Assembly (NCBI GenBank): GCA_004835665.1
Contig: RBKR01000025.1
Span: 1 to 64,000 of the forward strand
Origin: Phoma sp. XZ068
Lineage: Eukaryota > Ascomycota > Dothideomycetes > Pleosporales > Didymellaceae
DNA: 64,000 nucleotides
Direction: 5' to 3'
Part shown: positions 56,557 through 64,000 of the stretch, in pieces
Layout of the letters: the number at the start of each line of letters is the position of its first letter
Position numbering within the stretch: position 1 is the first letter of the stretch
Notes under the pieces: generated by a model
Seen by the model: the letters and a program-made list of their open reading frames with translations, nothing else
Told to the model about the DNA's origin: nothing
The model's database searches: none
Position numbers and translations under genes: made by a program

Positions 56557-58300
56557 ATAGATACTTTAGATTTAATATTAAGAGCTTATACTATATAAGA
56601 ATAAGATAGATAATAGTACCTAATTACCTACTACTCTAGAAAGTTCTTAGAACTAAAAGAGTAATATAATATATATAATAAGAAATTACTAGCTATTATA
56701 TTAGCCCTAGAATATTAGAGAATTTATATAGAAAGTTACTTAGAACTTACTATCTATATAGATTATAAGAACTTAGTATACTTTACTACTACTAAAATAC
56801 TTAACTAATAATAAGTATACTAGTCTAAGCTGTTAGGATAGTATAAGTTTAAGATACTATATACTCTAGAAAAAGACAATAGTAGAGCTAATATACTTAG
56901 TAGATAATATAATCTAGCTAGAAAGAAAATAATAAACTAGTTTACTATACTTAAAGTTAATAAGGATAGGTTATTAGGACTATCTTAGCAGCTTAATAAT
57001 ATAATATAAGTTTAATAGGAACAGTGTATACCTATAAATATACTAGAAAAATTAGAAAATAAAATTATAAGCTATTATTATAATAACCTACTTTATAGAC
57101 ACCCTAGTATAATATAAATAATAGAACTTATTAGATAATACTATAAGTTTAGCTATATAAAGAACAAGGTTACTAAGTTTATTAAGAACTGTGTTAATTG
57201 CTAACAGAATAAGTATAGTATATATATAAAATATAAAAAAATATAAGTAATAGAGCTACTAACAGCACTATAGATAAATATTATAATAGACTTTATTATA
57301 TAACTACCTACCTCTAAGAACCCTATTATAGGATATACCTATAACTTAATCTTTATTATAGTAAATAAGTTTACTAAAGTAGCAGAAATAATACTATTTT
57401 AATATAGTTATACTGTAGAGTAGCTTGCATAAGTATTTCTAGATAGAATTATCTATTACTATAGTATACTAGAATTAATTATTAGTAATAGAGATAAGCT
57501 CTTTATATTAAACTATTAGACTATACTTATAGCAGCTATAAGTACTAAAAAAAAGCTATTAACTATATATTATCTATAAATAGATAGATAAATAGAAAGA
57601 ATAAATTAGACTATAGAAATATATTTAAGGATATATAGTAACTAGGAGTAAGATAACTAGGTCTTACTATTACCTATAGTATAGATTATATATAATAATA
57701 AATTATTAGAAGTAATAGGTATAATACTATTCTTTATAAATTATAGAAGATATCTAAATCTCTTTATAAGGTCTCTTAATAGTAATATCTAAATAGATTT
57801 AGTAATAACCTTAGTATAAAGACTAAAGGAAGTATACTAGAAATTACTTAAAAATATTAATAAGGCTTAATAATAAGCAATCTCTTATATTAATTAGAAA
57901 AGAAAAACAGCACCTTAGCTAAAAGAGGGGGATAAGGTCTATCTTCTTATAAAAAACTTATAAATATAAAGACTAATAAAAAAACTAGATTATATTAAAG
58001 TTAGACTATTTTTTATTTCTAGGTAAACTAGCCCTATAAACTATTAACTTAAACTACTATAGGATACTAGAATATACTCTATATTCTATATATTACTATT
58101 AGAACTAGTAGACCCTAATATACTAATCTAGAAGGACTTCTACTACTAGGTTAAGAAAGAAACTAAGTAGAAAGTTAAAAAAATAATATAATATTAAAGA
58201 AAAGGATATAAGGATAAATACCTAGTTAAGTAGTTAAGATACTCTAACTTAGAAAATATATAGAAACCTTCTATAAACCTTATAAACTGCTAGTAGCTAT
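56557..58300 (+). pseudogene. RNase H-integrase-chromodomain part of outer element
   Basis: RNase H at 56,561-56,930 (YYSRKFLELKE, YIDYKNLVYFTTTKILN, NSRANILSR). Integrase zinc finger near 57,070-57,205 (YRHPSI ... NCVNC) and catalytic core near 57,285-57,700 (IDFII keeps the first Asp; the second is ISNRDKLF with Asp changed to Asn). Chromodomain near 58,140-58,270 (VKKETK, RKGYKDKYLVK, SNLENI). Stops replace Trp, Gln and some Arg codons, the expected RIP pattern. The chromodomain places the element among the chromoviruses, whose integrase complex is known to favour heterochromatin in related elements. Confidence 0.92.
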
Positions 58301-58954
58301 TAAAGAGATTTAAGACTAATTAGAGAGTACTATATTAGCTTCCTAAGCCTTAATTAGCTACCTTTTAAAAGTACTCTATATACTAGGTAATAAGGCTAGG
58401 CTAAGTCTATCTAAAGGACCCTCTAAAAGAATTATCTCTTCCTCTAGCTCCTACTTAATAATACTTTACTTCTTTACTATAATTACTTCCTCTATATAAT
58501 AATTAAGTAAATCTATTTATTAGCGCAACTACTCTTTATATATATATATAACCTATAACTCTTCTAACGCCTTTTTAGAGGCCTTAAGTACTTTATTTTA
58601 TACTTTATAACTTTTTTTTATCTATACCTACAGCTTCTCTTTCTTAGTCTCTAGATACTTAAACTCTAACTATATTATATAAACATTATAATACTACCTA
58701 TACTTTAAATATTTGCTATATTTTCTAGAGCAAATATAAACTTTATATACTTACTTGTACTTTTTATAGGTTAAATACTTCTTTACTATAATCTCTCTAA
58801 AGGACTTAATAAATTTATATAAGTAGTAAAAATAGGCTAAACTTAACTTAGTAGGATATTTAGGTATTATTAAGAAGATATACTATTAAACAAGAGAGGA
58901 CCTATATTATATAAACTAAGCTTAAGAGACTAAGCTAAGATAGAAAGAGGATAG

Positions 58955-59451
58955 TATTATAATCCTAGAGAATACTAAATAAAGGTTAATAATTATAGGC
59001 TAAGTATAGTATAGTTAAACTATACAAGAGAAGGTATTATAAGTAAGTATAAATAATAAGTATTATTAGTTACTACTTAGGTAATAATATAAAGTTATAT
59101 ATTATAATTAGTCTTAGTATAATTAGTATAATTAGTAATTAGTATAATTAATAATTAGTATAATTAGTAGCTATTATAATACTAAGTACTATATATATCT
59201 TCTTAGTATATAGCAATTAGGAACACTGCCCTTATAGTATTATATTTAACCTTATTAATTAACTTTGTTATTAGAACTTAACCTAACTTTTAAGCTAGAC
59301 AGATTAACTACCTATACTACTTATTATTAACCCTATAGTTATTATAGTGTTTTACTAGGTATCTATACTAACCCCCTCCTATACTAGCACTTATCCTAGA
59401 GAACTAACCTTAGAAGTATTTATAAGCTTTACTTAGTTTATAACCTTAATA
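58955..59451 (+). repeat. 3' LTR of outer Ty3/Gypsy element
   Basis: 497 bases, same length as the 5' LTR. Preceded by a purine-rich tract and followed by AAAGC at 59,452-59,456. Confidence 0.93.
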
Positions 59452-60415
59452 AAAGCTTAAAGAAAATATAGATTATTAATAGTAGATAGCTATAGATTAT
59501 ACCTTATAAAAGAGTATATTAATTACTATAATTAGAATAGGATTATATTAGGGGTATTACTACCTTATTTAATATATATGCTCTAGCTGCTTAATATAGT
59601 AATATTTAAGCCTTTATTAATAGTATACTTAAAGGAGCTTATAATATACCTTTACTATAGCTAAAGACTAGTCTCTGTTAAGAAGGGTAACTTCTTCTAC
59701 CTATTCTAGAAGGCTTAGATAGATATATTTACTTAGGGGTTAATACTTAAGTTCTTTAAAGCAATAGGTATATTACCCTTCTAACCTAATATTATTCTCT
59801 AATAATTTAATAAGAATACTCCTAAGAGCTCTAATATAGATAACAGCTCTAATTTATACTATTCTAGCAAAGATTAGCTTAAATTAGAGACTCTAATATA
59901 GAAAATCTGTTAAGATTAAAGTAATAAGGACCTAAAAAAGCTTAAAAGGTTACTCTACTATATTATAATATAAAACTCTATCCTTAACTATAAGATAACA
60001 AGCCTAGAACACGTTATTAAGACCTATAAGAAGTACAGGAAGAAAAGCAAGCCCCTAACCTTCCTCTAACAAGATAAGGAGTACTATAGTAGAGTAGTAT
60101 TCTACACTCCTTGTATAGTTAATTAAGCATAACTTTTTAAGCAAGAATAACAACAAGAATAGGAGAGAGAGAGGCTTAAAAAGGTAGAGAGAGCAGTAAT
60201 AAAGCGCTCTAATTAAGAATTTTAGAAGAAACTAGCTTAGAAGAACTATAAGGCAGCAGCAGTTACTAGGGCAGAAAGGAGGAAGGAGAAGGCAGAACAA
60301 GCAGCTAAAAAACAGCGTTAGAAGGAAGCTCACAACGCTAAAAAAGCTATATAATAGTCCTAAAAGGGTAAGAGAAAGGCTTTAACAGCTCCTATATAGA
60401 AGTAGAAGTGTTAAA
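59452..60415 (+). pseudogene. Pogo-like transposase, 3' part
   Basis: Continues the frame cut at 41,307: YRLLIVDSYRLYLIKEYINY keeps the second Asp, and LLNIVIFKPLLIVYLKEL has the third changed to Asn. FFYLF, IDIFT and FKAIGILPF follow, then a long charged, Lys/Glu-rich tail (KKYRKKSKPLTFL, RKEEGEGR) usual for Fot1-like transposases. Stops at Gln and Trp codons. The tail region (60,000-60,415) is less RIPed than the core. Confidence 0.88.
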
Positions 60416-60682
60416 AACAAGTTAGTAATAATAGAGGTAATAATATTAATGTTAGGGTCTCCCTAACCCCCCTACCTATTACAACGTTATAAGGCTGCAA
60501 CATTAAACTTCTAAGTAAATATAAATAAGCTAAATTTATTGCAAGTATTACTATACTACTCCACCACAAAATCTCATAATAATACCTGTTGTGGGTGGCT
60601 CTACAGCCTTATTTTTAAGTAAGCTGTTGGGGTGATATTTGTGCATTATGCGAATCCGTGCATCACGCGCACGGACACGGTA

Positions 60683-61627
60683 TCTCATACTTTTACAAGA
60701 ATCAACCAATCGTGCAATCTGTTTGCTTACTGCACGGACTCTTTTAGTATGAGTAAATATTCTTGATGTCGTGCTTTCCCGTCCTTGTATAAGTAAAGTT
60801 GGATTTGGGGGCCTATCCGGTGGTACGGCTTTTTCCTTGACCTTAGCAGCGTTGAGCGACGGAAGGGCATTTGGGACGCACGACGCGAACACTACGGTGA
60901 AAACATGTTCTTTCAAGCCTTGAAGGAGCTCGCGATCATTGCCGACGAAGATCTGATGGGCGGTGAGATAAAGCTTGCGGCTTTAGGTCGTCACTAGTTT
61001 CGTAGTTATTATCTGCTTGTGTGGACAAGAACAGGTGCGACATTCAAATTTCAAGCAGAGTGCTGAGTTGGCGTTACTTCGCCAGGATTCGTGTTGGATT
61101 GCCGTTATTGAGAGCCCCGGAGTTTCCTCCACGTTAAATACGAGGATGCGGGCACCAATTCAGCCGGCGCTGGGAATGGGTAGGCGGCAATAAGCAGACT
61201 GCGTTGATACTGCGCATGTCTTAAGAATTTGGTTAATCTAGGATGGCATAGAGTTTTGATGCCTCGCCCTTCTGCAAGGGGCTCGGGTTAAGAGAAACCG
61301 AACCGTTCGGTCGAATGTCAGTCATGTCAAGTTAGGCATTAGCCGCCTTGGCACCCACAAATGCCTTGCGCCTAGGTAGTGGGTAGCTATTTTATACCAT
61401 TACTACCATTGCGCATACCTGATTGTACCAGCGATCTATTTAATGCATTAGTAGTTTCTTATAGCTAGCACGTCCCTAGAGTAATACCTTGAAAGGTGCT
61501 CCAACTTAATTACTGAAGATATCGAACCGTAAATGGATTAGTTTATGCCTAGCTTACGTCAGGTATTTTTAGGACTCAGCGACAACTACCAGCCTTATCG
61601 TGTCATTGTTAACCGACTGCTTCACCC
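60683..61627. other. Unique sequence between transposon and HET gene
   Basis: Normal composition resumes exactly at the right TA. The 121-codon - strand frame at 60,551-60,916 crosses the transposon end and begins with TTG, so it is not a gene. The last few hundred bases are the likely promoter of the HET gene; no clear TATA box. Confidence 0.55.
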
Positions 61628-63871
61628 ATGTACAGTGTCATTTCGAAAGAGGGAGACATAGACAGTTACCTGATGTCGAACCCTTATTCCCACCGAACTG
61701 CTAGCGTGGAAGTCAAGCCTCCGCCAGTACTTTACGATAAATCGCTCAGCCTTCTGTGGAAGCCTCTTAACACAATCCAGCATGAAATTCGGTTACTACA
61801 GATATTGCCTTTTTCCGATCAATCAACCGTACACTGTCGCCTAGAGACGCACTCTCTGCTAGAGCTATCGGCCGACTTTGTGAGGTTTAACGTAGAACAC
61901 TCCAGCACCGATCTCGACGATCCAAGCTCAAGCATAATTGATACGTTGCGCAATACGAGTATCAAGACACGTTGGACGGATCGAAACGGGCTTGGAAATC
62001 TGGACGCCGTCAGGCGTATCGTTAGTCATCAACCTAGTGCAGACCTCCACCGATTCACATGGGGTGATTATGCGTGTCTAAGCTATGTCTGGGGCGATCT
62101 ATCAGACACCTACACCATCTATGTGAACGGTCAAGCTGTCGAGGTCACTTCTAGTCTCGCGCACGCCTTGAAGCAGTTCCGACGGGACGGTTTGTTTTGT
62201 TCTCGATTCCTTCTATGGGTGGATGCCCTGTGCATCAATCAACATGACCCTGTGGAACGAGCCAGCGAGGTTCAGCGAATGAAGGACATCTACGGAACAG
62301 CATGGACAGTTGAGGCATGGTTGGGAACTGCCGTCATGAATAGCGAAGCAGGCTTCCAATTGGTGCGTGATATGGCAGCCTTCAGAAGAGCCGGCCTTGA
62401 GCGTGAACTCGAACAACGCCTTCGACAAGATCCAGATTTCCTTGGCAACACATGCTGGTTGGGCCTGCACGAAATAATGGACCGGAAGTATTGGCGTCGG
62501 CTTTGGATCATCCAGGAGATTGTGATGGGTGGAGCCTCAGCGTGGATATGGTGCGGTGCCTCTAGACTCGAGTGGGACACATTCTGTGAAGGCATTGCTA
62601 CACTCTTGGAACATCTGTGGCTTGTAAAAGACTACTGCTTACCCGCGGACATTCACCTCCCACAAGCAGATTATCGCCAGGCGTGGAAGACTTCCACCAT
62701 ACACCTTGTGTATCAGGACCTCTCGACGCTTAGCAAATTACCCCTTGCAGACCGGCCAGAACACGCTTTTGGCAGGCTGTTGGAACTAGCCAATGCTGCA
62801 AATTGTATGGACGACAGAGACAAAGTTTATGCACTTCTGGGCCTGTTCCCAGTGGAGGTCTCAAAGCGCCTACTTCCAGATTATACAGACACATCGTCTA
62901 CAGTGTTCATTCAAACGGCTCAAGCCTTTTTCGGGGCTTACAAGAATCTTGAGCCATTGCGCGAAGGTAATCCATGGGGTCCATCTGGTTGTCCTTCTTG
63001 GGCTGCAGATTGGTTGTGGGTAGGCAGGATACGACACTGTCGCATGGAGCATAGACTGCGAGGTCCGACATATCTATTTCCACGTTCAGACAATGACGCT
63101 GTGTACACTCCCTATCGCGCCAGTGGCCATTCCCTTGGCGACTGCTCATTCAGTCCTGATAGCCTTATTCTAAGTTGCACCGGATTCATTATTGACCGTA
63201 TATCAGGTCTATCTGCTGCAGGTGCTGGCTACTTTGACTGGGACTCGGACACAATTGCCACACCAGAATGTTGGTGCAGCATCTACGGAGATTTTGAAGA
63301 GACTGGAGAAGCCCTTGTACGGACGCTTCTGATGGACCGAGTGCGTTTCGGTAGGAGGCCCAGCGCTCGGCACAGAGCTATTCTCCACCTGCCTGCCACC
63401 TTTCTTACGGGTGGACCTCAGTTTGCACAAAGAAAGTGGGCATGGCTCGCAGGCCAAGAAGGGTATTATTTTCGATGGGAAGGGTTCCGTCGGGCAACTG
63501 CCAAATTTCCGCTGGGTCACTGGATGTTCAAAGACTTCTTCAGTGACGTTGTCCCGGCGGACGCCAATGAATATGACTTCACCGAAGTATATGCTTGCCT
63601 TAAGCGAAGCCTGAAGCAAAAGCGCTTCATGACGACGGAAAAGGGCTTCATGGGCTGGGCACCTGACAACATGTATGGGGACGCACGGGATCAAACACAG
63701 CAAGGCGACCTGATAGCAATCGTGTTAGGTTGCAGTACACCGCTTGCCATACGACCAAACGGAGACATGTTTCAAGTACTTGGAGAAGCATATGTGCAAG
63801 GCCTCATGGATGGGGAGGCGATGCACGAGGACTTTGACAAAGGACAGTGTCGTACTTTGAAGTTCTGCTAG
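61628..63871 (+). CDS. HET-domain protein (heterokaryon incompatibility type)
   Basis: Intact single exon, 747 residues, ATG at 61,628. HET domain (PF06985) at about 148-300: LSYVWGD (151-157), LLWVDALCINQHDPVER (about 195-211), MKDIYGTAWTVEAWLG, and WRRLWIIQEIVM near 290. The C-terminal third ends in the usual conserved block GDLIAIVLGCSTPLAIRPNG ... VLGEAYVQGLMDGEA. HET proteins trigger programmed cell death when incompatible hyphae fuse and may act in innate-like recognition; whether this one is active is unknown. No NACHT or repeat domain is present, so partner-dependent signalling is likely. It lies 950 bases from the transposon nest and is not RIPed. Confidence 0.92.
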   Translation: MYSVISKEGDIDSYLMSNPYSHRTASVEVKPPPVLYDKSLSLLWKPLNTIQHEIRLLQILPFSDQSTVHCRLETHSLLELSADFVRFNVEHSSTDLDDPSSSIIDTLRNTSIKTRWTDRNGLGNLDAVRRIVSHQPSADLHRFTWGDYACLSYVWGDLSDTYTIYVNGQAVEVTSSLAHALKQFRRDGLFCSRFLLWVDALCINQHDPVERASEVQRMKDIYGTAWTVEAWLGTAVMNSEAGFQLVRDMAAFRRAGLERELEQRLRQDPDFLGNTCWLGLHEIMDRKYWRRLWIIQEIVMGGASAWIWCGASRLEWDTFCEGIATLLEHLWLVKDYCLPADIHLPQADYRQAWKTSTIHLVYQDLSTLSKLPLADRPEHAFGRLLELANAANCMDDRDKVYALLGLFPVEVSKRLLPDYTDTSSTVFIQTAQAFFGAYKNLEPLREGNPWGPSGCPSWAADWLWVGRIRHCRMEHRLRGPTYLFPRSDNDAVYTPYRASGHSLGDCSFSPDSLILSCTGFIIDRISGLSAAGAGYFDWDSDTIATPECWCSIYGDFEETGEALVRTLLMDRVRFGRRPSARHRAILHLPATFLTGGPQFAQRKWAWLAGQEGYYFRWEGFRRATAKFPLGHWMFKDFFSDVVPADANEYDFTEVYACLKRSLKQKRFMTTEKGFMGWAPDNMYGDARDQTQQGDLIAIVLGCSTPLAIRPNGDMFQVLGEAYVQGLMDGEAMHEDFDKGQCRTLKFC

Positions 63872-64000
63872 TCGCCCTGTCGCCTCTCCCGGTGTTCAGC
63901 TCAAAATGTGGAGACGAGAACGGATATACCAACATCTTTTGCACAAGCTAGCATTCCGAAGAGCCAACGATGTGCTTATACGCTGCTTTCGCCTACTTCC
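63872..64000. other. 3' flank of the HET gene
   Basis: 129 bases of unique sequence to the window end; nothing recognised. Confidence 0.5.

Larger units (their letters stand above)
41308..59451 (+). mobile_element. Ty3/Gypsy chromovirus-type LTR retrotransposon (outer), RIP-inactivated
   Basis: LTRs of 497 bases each lie at 41,308-41,804 and 58,955-59,451, flanked by AAAGC at 41,303-41,307 and 59,452-59,456. Ends read TA...TA, that is TG...CA after RIP. A purine-rich tract (about 58,935-58,954) precedes the 3' LTR. Domain order on + is gag, protease, reverse transcriptase, RNase H, integrase, chromodomain, typical of chromoviruses. A second retroelement interrupts RNase H at 45,280. Inserted into the pogo transposase gene. 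Confidence 0.95.
40418..60680 (+). mobile_element. Pogo/Fot1-like DNA transposon, split by nested retroelements
   Basis: Terminal inverted repeats of 31 bases with one mismatch lie at 40,418-40,448 and 60,650-60,680, starting CCGTGTCCGTGCGCGTGA. TA flanks both sides (40,416-40,417 and 60,681-60,682), the target duplication of Tc1/mariner-pogo elements. Removing the inserted retroelement and one copy of its AAAGC duplication leaves 2,114 bases, a normal size for Fot1-like elements. Internal coding DNA is RIP-degraded, but the outermost 80-100 bases keep CpG and normal composition. Confidence 0.93.

Noticed and set aside
60551..60916. 121-codon minus-strand frame
   Set aside because: It crosses the right end of the pogo-like transposon, starts with TTG and has no motif.

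Overview
The window begins at a chromosome end: 19 copies of the CCCTAA telomere repeat at bases 1-114, C-rich strand on +. Several features point to a filamentous ascomycete (Pezizomycotina): short 43-62 base introns with GT/AG borders, a HET-domain gene, and long A+T-rich blocks that almost lack CpA and TpG. The last is the footprint of repeat-induced point mutation (RIP). Clustered small cysteine-rich secreted proteins next to RIP-degraded repeats, plus an Alt a 1-like protein, suggest a plant-associated Dothideomycete, probably Pleosporales. That placement is inference.

Layout. (1) 1-4,046: telomere, pyrimidine-rich low-complexity DNA, an 18-base minisatellite and two families of G+C-rich dispersed subtelomeric repeats, one carrying telomere seeds. 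(2) 4,047-10,715: an intact, non-RIPed divergent pair. One gene is a large telomere-linked RecQ-type helicase on -, which also seems to carry a tyrosine-recombinase-like domain. The other is an unrecognised 597-residue nuclear-type protein on +. (3) About 11,050-18,640: first RIP block, holding an unclassified relic, an array of a 16-base palindrome ending in telomere-like repeats, and a truncated inverted Ty3/Gypsy fragment. (4) About 18,640-40,415: a gene island with a frameshifted carboxylesterase, three paralogous small secreted cysteine-rich proteins, an NRPS relic, an Alt a 1-like gene, a foldback MITE, a full-length ABC (MDR-type) transporter, a small unknown gene, another cysteine-rich secreted protein and a DUF3237 secreted protein. 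(5) 40,418-60,680: a triple nest of transposons whose order can be read base by base. A pogo/Fot1-like DNA transposon (TA duplication, matched inverted repeats) was hit by a chromodomain Ty3/Gypsy element (497-base LTRs, AAAGC duplication). That element was hit by a second Ty3/Gypsy element (267-base LTRs, ATAG duplication). All three are RIP-inactivated. (6) 61,628-63,871: an intact HET-domain gene.

Interpretation. The terminal 11 kb looks like a self-contained telomere-associated module kept intact, while neighbouring repeats were destroyed by RIP. The 22-kb island between the two RIP blocks is rich in secreted, candidate host-interaction genes and includes a decayed secondary-metabolism gene near an intact exporter. 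The most interesting candidate for something undescribed is the helicase plus divergent partner, because of the recombinase-like signature inside the helicase protein. That signature was found by eye and needs a profile or structure search. Gene models were built by hand from splice sites and reading frames; start codons were set to ATG.
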